The notes beneath the pieces are model-generated. The model saw only the letters and a program-made list of their open reading frames with translations, searched no databases and had not been told where the DNA came from. A stretch of DNA of 64,000 nucleotides from JAIQFL01 sp035501495. GTDB taxonomy: Bacteria; Acidobacteriota; Terriglobia; Bryobacterales; Bryobacteraceae. The translations under genes were made by a program, and so were the position numbers. This document shows positions 25,308-34,027 of this stretch, piece by piece. The stretch spans positions 1 through 64,000 of the forward strand of contig DATJWB010000260.1 in assembly GCA_035501495.1 (NCBI GenBank), written 5' to 3'. Positions within the stretch are counted from its first letter, which is position 1; each line of letters opens with the position of its first letter.

Positions 25308-27371
25308 TCAACGGGCGTTCGATTCGAATTCGCAGGCTCTGGCGGTGCGCCAGGCCAGCGCCCCGGTGGGACACGCTTCCACGCAACGGCGGGCGGACAC
25401 GGTCAGCGCCTCCGAGAGGGGTTTTCCGAACGGCGGCGCCACCCTGACATCGAACCCGCGGCCGATCATGCTCATACCCAACGGTTCTCCGCCAGCGGCC
25501 GCGATGCGGACGCAGGCATCGCAACTGATGCACTTGCCCGGCTCGTAGACAATCTCCGGATGGGAGCGGTCCTCCGTGAAACGCCGGCGCACACCTGCGT
25601 AGCGGCTGGGGTCGGCTTCATACTCCGTGGCCAGGGATCGGATGGTGCAGCAATTGGCCTTGCGGCAGCCGCAGGTCATGCAGCGGCGCGCCTCACGCAG
25701 GGCGTCGGTATCGGGCAGCCGCTCTTCCACTTCATCGAAGGTGGCAAGGCGGCGCTCGATGGGAATTGCAGGGAGCCTGACTCGCGGAGCCTTTTCGATG
25801 CCGCGGAAGATGGCGGCCCGTTCGGAGTCATCTAACGGGCGCATTACAACCACAGCAGCTGCGGCTTCCCCCACCAGCGCTTCTGCGGAAAGAAACTGAT
25901 GAATTGACGTGGCAGCCATTCGGCCCGCCGCGACGGCACGGACAGCCAGGTCCGCACCCAGCACGGCGTCGCCGCCGGCAAACACTCCGGGAAGGTTGGT
26001 AGCCATAGTCCTCGGATCGGCAGCGATTCCCCAAGCGGTGACGTGCAGGCCTTCGCGTTCGGCCAGTGACAGCTCCACCGATTGGCCGGTGGCGGCGATC
26101 ACGGCAGAGCAAGGCACTGTGAACCAGGAGCCTTCGACGGGCACGGGACTGCGCCGGCCGGAGGCATCTGGCTCGCCCAAAATCATTCGGCGGCAAGTCA
26201 GGTTCAAGCCCGCGGCGGCCTGCTCGATCCGGACCGGAGCCACCAGATATTCGACGTGGACCCCTTCTGCTTCCGCCTCCTCCACCTCCTGCCAGAGGCA
26301 AGGCATCTCCTGGCGGGTGCGGCGATAAAAGACGCGCACGCGAGCGCCGAGACGGAGTGCAGTCCGCGCGCAATCCATCGCGGTATTGCCGCCGCCCACG
26401 ACGATCACTTCCGGGCCGAGATTAGGCGCCTTGCCGCCGGCTGTCTGTTGCAGAAAGTCAACGCCGGGGAAGGCGAATTCCTCACCGGGGCAGCGCAACG
26501 CCTGGGCGCGTTGCGCGCCGATTCCCACGAACACCGCCTCGTATTGCGAGCGCAGTCCGGCCAGCGTGAAGTCAACGCCCCAGCGCCGGTTCATGCGAAA
26601 TTCGGCGCCGAGTTGGCGGACGGCCGCAATCTCTCCATCGAGCGCCCGCTTCGGCAACCGATACTCGGGAATACCGTAGCGCAACATGCCGCCGGGTTGC
26701 GGGTGGGCGTCGAACAGAGTGCAGGCGTGGCCCCTTTGCAGCAGGTAACAGGCCGCAGACAGGCCGGCAGGACCCGCGCCGATAATGGCCACCCTCTTGC
26801 CGCTTGCCGGTGCACGTTTCGGCAAGAACGGTTTCGGACTGCCCATATCCAGGTCCGCTACATAGCGATGCAGCGCACCGATCGTCAGGCCCTGATCGAG
26901 TTCCGCGCGCCGGCAATCGTTCTCGCAGAGACGCGGACATATGCGGCCGAGCGATCCGGCAAGCGCCAGGCTGCGTGAAATGACTTCCATGGCGCGACGG
27001 GTGTCGCCCGTGGCGATGCCCAGTGTGAAGCCCGGGATATCGAGGCCCGCGGGGCAACTCGCTGCACAAGGAGCCTGGCACTCACCGGCGTGGTCGGAGA
27101 GTAACAGTTCCAAGGCCATCTTCCGCGTTTTGCGCACGTCCCCGGTTTGGGTGTAGACCACCATCCCTTCCGCGGCCGGCATGGCACAGGCGGGCGAGAG
27201 CGTGCGCCGCCCTTCGATTTCGACCGCGCAAACAAAGCAGGAAGCGGCCGGCTCGATGCCCTTCACGTGGCACATGGTGGGGATGCGAATTCCCAGCCAC
27301 TCGGCGGCGCCCAACACGGTCGTGCCCGGGTCCACGGCAACACGCCGCCCGTCGATGGTGAGGTGGATCAT
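25308..27371 (-). CDS. GltD-like NAD(P)H oxidoreductase flavoprotein with N- and C-terminal Fe-S domains
   Basis: The 687-residue chain has a 2Fe-2S/NuoG-like N-terminus (Cys34, 45, 48, 62), a GltD-type helical Fe-S region (ECQAPCAASCP), an FAD site (IIGAGPAGLSAA), an NADPH site (VVGGGNTAMDCARTAL) and a C-terminal ferredoxin-like part with CMTCGCRKANCC, CISCDAC and CVEACP. The layout recalls the NADPH-binding subunits of NfnAB-type and formate dehydrogenase/hydrogenase diaphorases. It is the last gene of the redox operon and abuts the NuoF-like gene with no gap. It would exchange electrons between NAD(P)H and the operon's ferredoxin centres. Confidence 0.88.
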   Translation of the reverse strand: MIHLTIDGRRVAVDPGTTVLGAAEWLGIRIPTMCHVKGIEPAASCFVCAVEIEGRRTLSPACAMPAAEGMVVYTQTGDVRKTRKMALELLLSDHAGECQAPCAASCPAGLDIPGFTLGIATGDTRRAMEVISRSLALAGSLGRICPRLCENDCRRAELDQGLTIGALHRYVADLDMGSPKPFLPKRAPASGKRVAIIGAGPAGLSAACYLLQRGHACTLFDAHPQPGGMLRYGIPEYRLPKRALDGEIAAVRQLGAEFRMNRRWGVDFTLAGLRSQYEAVFVGIGAQRAQALRCPGEEFAFPGVDFLQQTAGGKAPNLGPEVIVVGGGNTAMDCARTALRLGARVRVFYRRTRQEMPCLWQEVEEAEAEGVHVEYLVAPVRIEQAAAGLNLTCRRMILGEPDASGRRSPVPVEGSWFTVPCSAVIAATGQSVELSLAEREGLHVTAWGIAADPRTMATNLPGVFAGGDAVLGADLAVRAVAAGRMAATSIHQFLSAEALVGEAAAAVVVMRPLDDSERAAIFRGIEKAPRVRLPAIPIERRLATFDEVEERLPDTDALREARRCMTCGCRKANCCTIRSLATEYEADPSRYAGVRRRFTEDRSHPEIVYEPGKCISCDACVRIAAAGGEPLGMSMIGRGFDVRVAPPFGKPLSEALTVSARRCVEACPTGALAWRTARACEFESNAR

Positions 27372-29144
27372 CTAGACGACCTCCACGGCGTCGTCCGGGC
27401 ACGCCTGACGGCACAGGTCGCAGCGCGTGCACAGTGCGTCATCGACGGCGTGCTGTTCATAGGGCCGGTAGCCGATCGCACGGGTGGGGCACGCCTGCGC
27501 GCACAATGTGCAGCCGATGCAGTTGTCATTGATGCGGTACCGAATCAGCGCCGCGCAACGGCCCGCGGGGCATCGCTTCTCACGGAGATGCGCCTCGTAC
27601 TCATCGCGGAAATAACGCAGCGTCGTGAGAACGGGATTCGGTGCGGTCTGGCCCAATCCGCAAAGGCTGGCGCGGCTGACGTACAACGCCAGTTCCTCCA
27701 GCTTGTCGAGATCGTCGCCGCGGCCCTGGCCTTGGCACAGGCGATCCAGGATTTCCAACATTCGCTTCGTTCCGATCCTGCAGAATGTGCATTTGCCGCA
27801 GGATTCCGCCTGCGTGAAGCGGAGGAAAAAGCGGGCGATGTCCACCATGCAATCGCGGTCGTCGAGGACCACGAGACCGCCCGAGCCCATGATCGCGCCG
27901 GTTTGTGCGAGAGCGTCGTAATCGATGGGAGTGTCGGCGAGACTCGCGGGGAGGCACCCTCCGGAGGGGCCACCCAACTGCACGGCTTTAAACCGTCGTC
28001 CGTTCGGAATACCGCCGCCGACTTCTTCCACCGCCCGCCGAATCGTCATCCCCATGGGGACCTCGATCAACCCGCCGCGGTTGATCTTGCCGGCGAGCGC
28101 AAACACCTTGGTGCCCTTGCTGGCGGCGGTTCCGAGGGCGGCAAACGCGGCGGCTCCGTGCCGGAGAATCCATGGGATGCACGCCAGCGTTTCTACGTTG
28201 TTGATGATCGTGGGATGGCCCCGGAACCCGCGCTCCACGGGATAGGGAGGACGCAGCTTCGGCATGCCGCGTCCGCCTTCGAGAGACTGAATCAACGCGG
28301 TCTCTTCACCGCAGACAAACGCACCCGCGCCTTCGCGGACTTCCAGCCGCAACTCCCCGAGCAAGCCGCGTTCGGCCGAGGAAGCGATAGCCGCCCGCAC
28401 GCGACGTACCGCGAGCGGGTACTCGGCGCGAATGTACAGAAACCCTTCCACTGCGCCTACGGCGTACGCTGCGATGGCCAGGCCTTCCAGGACGCGGTGA
28501 GGGTCGCTTTCGAGCACTGCGCGATCCATGAACGCGCCGGGGTCGCCCTCGTCCCCGTTGCAGATGACGTACCTGGTTTGCCCGGGTTGACTGCGGCCGA
28601 TGGCCCACTTTCGGCCCGTGGGAAAACCGGCGCCGCCGCGTCCGCGCAATCCGGAATCGGAGATCGAGGCGATGACTTCGTCCGGCGTCATCCCATCGCG
28701 GCAGGCGCGCAGGGCCTGGTAGCCATCGCGGGCGAGATAGTCGTCCACGTTGAGGGGATCGATCTCGCCGCAATTCTCAAGCACGATGCGCTTCTGTTTG
28801 CCGAGGTAGGGGGCGGCGTCGAACAGGTTGGACTCCGTGCCGGTGTTCCTGGCGGCAATCCAGCGCGCGCGAGTGACGATGCTTCGCGGGCTCAGGTGAT
28901 GCATCGCAACGGCGCGTGCGGTTGCGGCGGTCAGGTTCCCGTACACTCGCCTGCCTTGCCCGTTGACGACCTCGGCCATCGGCTCGCGATGGCAGAGCCC
29001 GTTACAGCCGACTGGCTTGACCACGCCTTCCATGCCGGCCTCGCGGGCGACGGCTTCGATCGCGGCTCGCACCGCCTCGCCTCCGCTGGCGATGCCGCAT
29101 GAGCCAAGGCCTACGCGAATCTCGACCGGCGCCTTGCGGCTCAT
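27372..29144 (-). CDS. NuoF/HydB-like NADH-binding subunit with C-terminal ferredoxin
   Basis: The start at 29144 is set by AAAGGA six bases upstream and a 4-base overlap with the preceding gene; 590 residues. Order: thioredoxin-like N-terminal domain (only Cys16, 47 and 51 seen, one short of the usual four), NuoF core with RGRGGAGFPTGRKW and CNGDEGDPGAFMDR for FMN and NADH, SLBB region, the 4Fe-4S set SCGKCTFCRIG, and two 4Fe-4S motifs at the end (CIGCTLCAQACP, CTRCDLCRQACP). This is the HydB/HndC layout from soluble hydrogenases and formate dehydrogenases, but no such catalytic subunit is nearby. Confidence 0.9.
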   Translation of the reverse strand: MSRKAPVEIRVGLGSCGIASGGEAVRAAIEAVAREAGMEGVVKPVGCNGLCHREPMAEVVNGQGRRVYGNLTAATARAVAMHHLSPRSIVTRARWIAARNTGTESNLFDAAPYLGKQKRIVLENCGEIDPLNVDDYLARDGYQALRACRDGMTPDEVIASISDSGLRGRGGAGFPTGRKWAIGRSQPGQTRYVICNGDEGDPGAFMDRAVLESDPHRVLEGLAIAAYAVGAVEGFLYIRAEYPLAVRRVRAAIASSAERGLLGELRLEVREGAGAFVCGEETALIQSLEGGRGMPKLRPPYPVERGFRGHPTIINNVETLACIPWILRHGAAAFAALGTAASKGTKVFALAGKINRGGLIEVPMGMTIRRAVEEVGGGIPNGRRFKAVQLGGPSGGCLPASLADTPIDYDALAQTGAIMGSGGLVVLDDRDCMVDIARFFLRFTQAESCGKCTFCRIGTKRMLEILDRLCQGQGRGDDLDKLEELALYVSRASLCGLGQTAPNPVLTTLRYFRDEYEAHLREKRCPAGRCAALIRYRINDNCIGCTLCAQACPTRAIGYRPYEQHAVDDALCTRCDLCRQACPDDAVEVV

Positions 29145-29989
29145 ACGGGGTCCTTTTCGAGTGGCCGCAGGGCGTGCGAAGCGGTGTTCGGCGTGAGCCG
29201 TCCGGCCGCGTGGTCGTCCACCATGAGTACGGGCGCCAGACTGCAGCAGCCCAGGCAAGCGACTTCTTCGATGGTGAACTGACGCGCGGGGTCGGTGTCC
29301 TGCCCTTCCGCGATTCCCAGGTAGCGCCGCAGTTCGTCGGTGACCTGGCGGGCGCCGGCGACGTGGCAGGCGGTCCCGTGGCATACCTTGACTACATGCT
29401 CGCCGACCGGGGAGCGCCGGAATTGTCCGTAGAAAGACGAGGTTCCGGCAATCTGCGCAGGCGTGATTGCAGTCATCTCGCAGATCCGGCGCAGGGCCTC
29501 GTCCGGGAGGTAGCGGTAGTGGTTCTGAATCGCCTGAAGCAGGGGAATGGCGGCCTCGCGGGTGCGGCCGATTGCGGCGACTGCGCGGTCCACGAAGGCG
29601 AGGTCGATGGTTTCGGCAGCGCCAGCCTGGTCCTTGCGGCAGGAGCCGCGGCATCCTGTTGCGGAAGAGTATGCGACACGGAGCGGAGCGGCAGGGATAG
29701 AGCGGGGAAGGTTACGCCTGGCGCAGACCAGAAACACGATAGCGGCGGCGATCAGGCAGTCGGCGGCCCAATCATCGCGCTGCTTGCGGGCTTTTCGCTG
29801 GTTGGTCACCCGCTTCTGCTCGGCCGCCAGGCGCGGGGCGAGTAATGCCTCGGTCTTGACTTGCTCCTGGATGTTCTTGATGAGCTGGTCGTCTTTAGGC
29901 TTACGCACGCTCGCAACGGCCCAGTCGATCAGCAGAAGCAGCGTCAGGGCCGCGATCACAGCAGCAGAGATGCGGGTGACGCCGCGCAT
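29141..29989 (-). CDS. NuoE-like 2Fe-2S subunit with an unusual N-terminal membrane anchor
   Basis: The 282-residue product has a normal NuoE/HydC core at the C-terminus (about 130-282): IPLLQAIQNHYRYLP, then the 2Fe-2S ligands in VCHGTACHVAGA and ACLGCCSLAP. Ahead of it are two hydrophobic segments (about 8-23 and 77-92) joined by a charged, coiled-coil-like stretch with KNIQEQVKTE. NuoE proteins are normally soluble, so this looks like a fusion that tethers the diaphorase to the membrane beside the NapH-like protein encoded just upstream. Its start overlaps that gene's stop (TGATG). Confidence 0.85.
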   Translation of the reverse strand: MRGVTRISAAVIAALTLLLLIDWAVASVRKPKDDQLIKNIQEQVKTEALLAPRLAAEQKRVTNQRKARKQRDDWAADCLIAAAIVFLVCARRNLPRSIPAAPLRVAYSSATGCRGSCRKDQAGAAETIDLAFVDRAVAAIGRTREAAIPLLQAIQNHYRYLPDEALRRICEMTAITPAQIAGTSSFYGQFRRSPVGEHVVKVCHGTACHVAGARQVTDELRRYLGIAEGQDTDPARQFTIEEVACLGCCSLAPVLMVDDHAAGRLTPNTASHALRPLEKDPV

Positions 29990-30957
29990 CACTTCGTGCC
30001 TCGGGTGATGGCAACCAGCGGCCGCTTCGCCCGCGCGCGCTCGTTGGGGCACGAGGCATAGCAGCGCGCGCAATAGAGGCAGTCCTGCCGCACAGCGCGC
30101 ATGTGCACAATGGCACCGTAGGGGCAGGCCTGGTTGCACAATCCGCAATCGAGCTCACGGTCCGGGGTGATGCTGACGGCATGCCTGGCCAGCCGCGAGC
30201 ACCAGTTGAGCAGCACCCCGTAAGGGCACAAGTAGCGGCAGTAGGGACGGCCGATAAACATCCCGGCCACCAGGAACGCGCCCCCGATCATGAGCATGTG
30301 GGGCGGGCCGGTTTTGCGGAATAGGCCGACGAACGGGTCGAAGCGGCAGATGATAAAATCGCGGCCAATGGCAGGCTTGAGCGCGAAGAAGATCGCGAGC
30401 AGCAGGTAGATGTACCGGAGCCACCCGAGCGCTCGATCGATCCGGCGCGGCACCTCGACCGGCTTCAACACGACCATCTCCTGAATTGCGCCGAGGGCAC
30501 AGACGCCGCCGCAGAACGCCCGTCCGAAAAAGAGGGCGACGAACAGCGGCAGGAAGAACGTGGCGACCACCACGATCGGGATGGAGTAGCGCGGATCGGT
30601 CAGGGCTACGGTGACGTTTTGGATGGAGCCGATGGGGCAGACGCAGCCCTCGCGGTAGAAGCCGAAGTAGGCAAGCGAAAAAATTGCGAGGCCCACCAGC
30701 CAGCGGCGGCTGCGCCGTCGGATGACGAGCCAGACGGAGACGCCCATTGCCGCCGCGAGCAATACGACATCAAAGACCTGGAACCAGTAGTTCCGCGGAA
30801 GCGGCTTCTGCACAGCGGGGGTCTTGTATCCGCCGCCGATGGTGTTTTCCTGAGGCGCCGTTTCCACGGGGCGAGTGTATGGAATCGCCTGGGAGAACGC
30901 TTGCCACGGCAACCACAGCAGGACCAGCAGTGCGGCGGCCTGGACGCGGGGCCGCAT
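29989..30957 (-). CDS. Membrane 4Fe-4S protein of the NapH/NosR type
   Basis: The 322-residue protein has a signal-like N-terminus and about five transmembrane segments. Paired cysteine motifs flank the membrane part: GCVCPIG, FCGGVCALG, YCRYLCPYG, and then a C-terminal ferredoxin with CGLCNQACPYG and CLYCARCYASCP. NapH and NosR homologues carry electrons between the quinone pool or cytoplasmic donors and periplasmic acceptors. Here it lies between a Tat-type ferredoxin and cytoplasmic NADH-binding subunits, a sensible bridge across the membrane. Confidence 0.88.
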   Translation of the reverse strand: MRPRVQAAALLVLLWLPWQAFSQAIPYTRPVETAPQENTIGGGYKTPAVQKPLPRNYWFQVFDVVLLAAAMGVSVWLVIRRRSRRWLVGLAIFSLAYFGFYREGCVCPIGSIQNVTVALTDPRYSIPIVVVATFFLPLFVALFFGRAFCGGVCALGAIQEMVVLKPVEVPRRIDRALGWLRYIYLLLAIFFALKPAIGRDFIICRFDPFVGLFRKTGPPHMLMIGGAFLVAGMFIGRPYCRYLCPYGVLLNWCSRLARHAVSITPDRELDCGLCNQACPYGAIVHMRAVRQDCLYCARCYASCPNERARAKRPLVAITRGTK

Positions 30958-30958
30958 G

Positions 30959-31546
30959 CTAGCCGGTCCGTGCCTCGCCCGACTTCAACGCCTCGGGAAG
31001 CGGGATCTGCTCCAGGGCGTCTTTCGGGCAGGCGGTCGAGATGGCGCAGCGGTTGCAGTTGAGACATTTGTCGTACCGGACACGGAGGGTGATGGAGCCC
31101 AGCCCCAGCGGCTCCTTGCACTTCATCACGCAGCGGCCGCAGCCGTCGCACTTGTCCTCGTCGATGCTGTACTCGTAGAAGTTGTTGGAGGGGTCCTCGG
31201 GGTCTTGCCTGCCGATTGGCTTACGCGTGATCGCGTCGCGGGGGCAGAGCTTTTCGCTTGGCAGGCCCTTTTCGTCTACCGCGCTGGCGATGTTGAAGTA
31301 GGCGGGACAGATGTTGCACCGGCCGCACTTCGAGTGCTCGTTTACGGCGCGGACGGCCGAGAGACCGACCACGCAGGAGGAAGTGCACAGGTTGCAGGCC
31401 TCGACCCCCACTTCGCCCAGACGGCTGTTGAGGCACCTGGATGCATTCACCTGCCAGACCACCTGTCCGTGCGCTTTCTGAATGAGAAACCCGGCACCGC
31501 CGGCGAGTGCGGCGACGGCCGCGCGCCGCGTCAGGTCCTGGCTCAT
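30959..31546 (-). CDS. Tat-type polyferredoxin
   Basis: The 195-residue protein has a probable twin-arginine leader (LTRRAAVAALAGGAG) and many cysteines in 4Fe-4S arrangements: CNLCTSSC, CGRCNICP, CDGCGRCVMKCKEP and CLNCNRC followed by ACP. Such proteins are folded in the cytoplasm and exported to act as periplasmic electron carriers. One base separates its stop from the next gene's start, and its own start overlaps the previous stop (ATGA), so it is firmly in the operon. Confidence 0.85.
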   Translation of the reverse strand: MSQDLTRRAAVAALAGGAGFLIQKAHGQVVWQVNASRCLNSRLGEVGVEACNLCTSSCVVGLSAVRAVNEHSKCGRCNICPAYFNIASAVDEKGLPSEKLCPRDAITRKPIGRQDPEDPSNNFYEYSIDEDKCDGCGRCVMKCKEPLGLGSITLRVRYDKCLNCNRCAISTACPKDALEQIPLPEALKSGEARTG

Positions 31547-32373
31547 GCGGCCTCCGGTTCGAAAGCGAGAATCTGCAGGCGGACGGTGTCGGCGGCGTAG
31601 ACGATCCCGCGCGGGCAGGCATGGACCGGGATGTTCTTGCAGTTGGGGTCGAAGCAGTCGGCCGCAAGGACACCCTGGAACTCCCCGTCGCGACTGTAGG
31701 CTTTCAGCCGCGGGCCGGCCTTTTCCGTGACATAGATGCGGCCGGAGACTGCCACGTTGGTGGGATTGCAGCAGCCGGTAAACCCGGCCGGGTTGTCGAA
31801 GCTGAACTTTCCGAAGTGGCCGAGCAGCGTTCCGTCGGGAGAGTAGCGCTCCACGCGGTGCTTGCCGGGATTCGCTGCGTGGATTACGCCGCCGGAGTCC
31901 ACGTCAAAGCTCACCACCCCGTTCGGGATCAGCAGCCCGCCCACGTTGTTATCGGCGCCGATGACATTCAGGATGCGGCCCGTGCGGTCGAAGCGGCGGA
32001 TCGCGCGGCCGGCGGCGTCACCTGCCAGGACGGTGTCGCCGCTGAAGCCGATGGCGGTGACACGGCCCAGCATCTGATCATCGCGCCACACGCGGGCGGC
32101 TTTGGCGGCAGCGTCGAAGATCTCGATCTGGCCTTCTTCGCCGGCATAGACGCGTCCGTCGCGCGAAACCGCGACCGCCAGAGCCGGGCGCTGTGTGCGC
32201 CAGCGGCTGCGCAACCGTCCGGCCGTGTCGAAGGCTTTGATTTCGGAATCGCCCGATGCGTACAGCAGTCCCTGGGAATCGAGCGCGAGGCCCGTAAGCG
32301 AGTGTCCAAACTGGCCGGGCTCAGGGCCTTTTCCTGAGATTGCTCTACGCTGGCGGTATCGCAGGTCAGCCAT
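31543..32373 (-). CDS. NHL/six-bladed beta-propeller protein
   Basis: About 276 residues from the ATG at 32373 (GGGGTGAGC upstream; an ATG at 32388 is also in frame). Repeats such as LTGLALDSQGLLYASGD, VAVSRDGRVYAGEEG, RVTAIGFSGDTVLAGD and NPTNVAVSGRIYVTE are NHL-like blades. Two cysteine pairs (GCC at about 204-206 and DCFDPNC at about 245-251) are uncommon for this fold and might bind metal or a cluster. No clear signal peptide is seen. It is the second gene of the redox operon and overlaps both neighbours. Confidence 0.75.
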   Translation of the reverse strand: MADLRYRQRRAISGKGPEPGQFGHSLTGLALDSQGLLYASGDSEIKAFDTAGRLRSRWRTQRPALAVAVSRDGRVYAGEEGQIEIFDAAAKAARVWRDDQMLGRVTAIGFSGDTVLAGDAAGRAIRRFDRTGRILNVIGADNNVGGLLIPNGVVSFDVDSGGVIHAANPGKHRVERYSPDGTLLGHFGKFSFDNPAGFTGCCNPTNVAVSGRIYVTEKAGPRLKAYSRDGEFQGVLAADCFDPNCKNIPVHACPRGIVYAADTVRLQILAFEPEAA

Positions 32374-33646
32374 GCTCACCCCGGACATCCAGGCAGATCA
32401 TCCTGGTGAGGTCGCGCAGCACCAGTCTGCCGCCGGAAAGGGCCATTGGCCCCCAGACCTCTTGCCCGGCGAGGACCTGCGCCGATGCGAGTTCGTTGTA
32501 GCCCGTGGTTGAGGCCTCAATCAGGTGTAGTTTGCCGGAGTCCCCATCCATCACGAAGAACATGCCATCGGCGAGGAAGTAGCTGCCCAGACCGAAGGAG
32601 GCCTTGCCCTCGCTGTTCCACACCTCCCTGCCTTCAGGGCTGAGACAGGTGAACAGGCCGCGCTTCTTCTTGCCCACGGCGAACAGCATGCCTTTGTGCA
32701 CGACCGGAGTGTGGACCTCTGAATTCCACTCGTTCATGGTGAAATCGAAGACGGGTTCCGGTTTGAAGACGCCGCCCGAATTGCGGACCCGGATCATCAC
32801 GCTCCCCGCATCGTACGAGGCCGTCATGAAGACGCGGTCGTTCTCCAAAGCGAGAGGCGAAGGCGCAACCGCGACGTTGAATTTGCGCGGGTACTCCCAT
32901 AAAAGCCTGCCATCGGCGGCGCTTACGCCGAGCGGGCCTTTGAGTGTGCCATAAAGGTATTGCCGGACGCCGCAAAGTGTAGCCGGCATGACGGAGGCGT
33001 GGGACATCATCACGCCGCCCGGGTTGGGCGTCCGCCAGATCGGGTTGCCCGTCGCCTTGTCGAGCGCCACCAGGATTGCCGAACCCCCAGTGGCGATAAT
33101 CAGGCGGTCGGATTCCATAAGCGGACACTGGCCGTTGTACCAGGAGGGGATTGTGGCCTTGAAATCAGTGACCAGGCTCTTCCGCCACACCTGACGGCCG
33201 GTCTTCACATCCAGGCAGTGGAGAACGGCCTTGGGGTCCAGCGAGAACACGTATCGGGCTTCCACGGCAGGTACGGTACGGGTGATCGCGTGGTTGGGCC
33301 GGATTTCGCGGGTCTCGCGGAACTGCCACACGAGTTGGCCGTCGCCGAGATTGCGGCAGTTCACACACCATTCGTTTTTGGCTTCATCGTAGTCGTGGTG
33401 ATAGACGCGTCCACCCACAATTGCAGCCCCGGCGTACCCCTGCGCCACGGGCACGGACCAGAGCACCTTGGGCCCGCCTGCCGGCCACTTGCGAGCCAAG
33501 CCCGTCTCTTTGGAGATGTTATCCCGCTGCGCGCCCCGGAACTGAGGCCAGTCCGCCGCCGCGGCAGCGCCCCGCAGTCCGATGGGAAGCAATACGCCCG
33601 CGCCGAGCGATGTGGCACCGGTTAGCAAATCCCGCCGCGACAACAC
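32366..33646 (-). CDS. Tat-exported PQQ-type beta-propeller protein, first gene of the redox operon
   Basis: The 426-residue protein opens with a twin-arginine signal (MLSRRDLLTGATSLGAG). The mature part has quinoprotein/BamB-like tryptophan blades: ADWPQFRGAQRDNI, LVWQFRE, VWRKSLV, PIWRTPNPGG, LLWEYPRKF and EVWNSEG. No complete PQQ-binding set is recognisable, so it may be a structural or binding propeller rather than a dehydrogenase. It leads a tight seven-gene minus-strand operon ending at 25308. Confidence 0.8.
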   Translation of the reverse strand: MLSRRDLLTGATSLGAGVLLPIGLRGAAAAADWPQFRGAQRDNISKETGLARKWPAGGPKVLWSVPVAQGYAGAAIVGGRVYHHDYDEAKNEWCVNCRNLGDGQLVWQFRETREIRPNHAITRTVPAVEARYVFSLDPKAVLHCLDVKTGRQVWRKSLVTDFKATIPSWYNGQCPLMESDRLIIATGGSAILVALDKATGNPIWRTPNPGGVMMSHASVMPATLCGVRQYLYGTLKGPLGVSAADGRLLWEYPRKFNVAVAPSPLALENDRVFMTASYDAGSVMIRVRNSGGVFKPEPVFDFTMNEWNSEVHTPVVHKGMLFAVGKKKRGLFTCLSPEGREVWNSEGKASFGLGSYFLADGMFFVMDGDSGKLHLIEASTTGYNELASAQVLAGQEVWGPMALSGGRLVLRDLTRMICLDVRGEHG

Positions 33647-33743
33647 CGTCAGATACTCCTTCTCTTGCTAACAAAGGACTTGTGGGATTACCAGCACAAG
33701 GTTGCGGTTCCAATCTAAAAGGACCTGATAATCCAATATTCGA

Positions 33744-33754
33744 ATTGTATCATG
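33744..33754 (-). promoter_or_regulatory. Candidate extended -10 for the redox operon
   Basis: On the minus strand, TGATACAAT forms an extended -10 (TG, one base, TACAAT; TACAAT lies at 33749-33744). No good -35 was found at 16-18 bases. Initiation near 33737 would leave a leader of about 90 bases. The 380-base gap 33647-34027 between divergent genes holds this, the promoter at 33844 and a T9 run at 33787-33795, and no gene. Confidence 0.3.
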
Positions 33755-33843
33755 CTACCCTCTTTAGTCCGGAAAGACGACGATGGTTTTTTTTTGTTGG
33801 GGGGAAAGAGCCCGGAGACTAGCCCGGCACCGAAATTTGTGTC

Positions 33844-33872
33844 TTGACATTCCTTATCCGCCCATTGAAAAT
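33844..33872 (+). promoter_or_regulatory. Candidate sigma-70 promoter for the haem peroxidase gene
   Basis: A perfect TTGACA (33844-33849) is followed, after 17 bases, by GAAAAT (33867-33872, four of six matches). The region is AT-rich compared with its surroundings. It would give a leader of about 150 bases. Confidence 0.5.
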
Positions 33873-34027
33873 CGAGATATTTCAATCCCGCACCGGGGTG
33901 GGCACGCGGGATGGAATCGGAGCATCGGGCCGGAGGGGGATGTCCGAAGCAGGTTCCTCCTTTCCGATAGCGCGATACAAGACAAAACGTAAACGCGAAC
34001 AACTGCCGAAAGAAAGGAAAAGTCTCA

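Noticed and set aside
29145..29654. Upstream extension of the NuoF-like gene
   Set aside because: It is antisense-type low-complexity sequence within the NuoE gene; AAAGGA sits before the ATG at 29144.
33787..33795. T9 run as a terminator
   Set aside because: No stem precedes it on the relevant strand, and it lies in a divergent promoter region.
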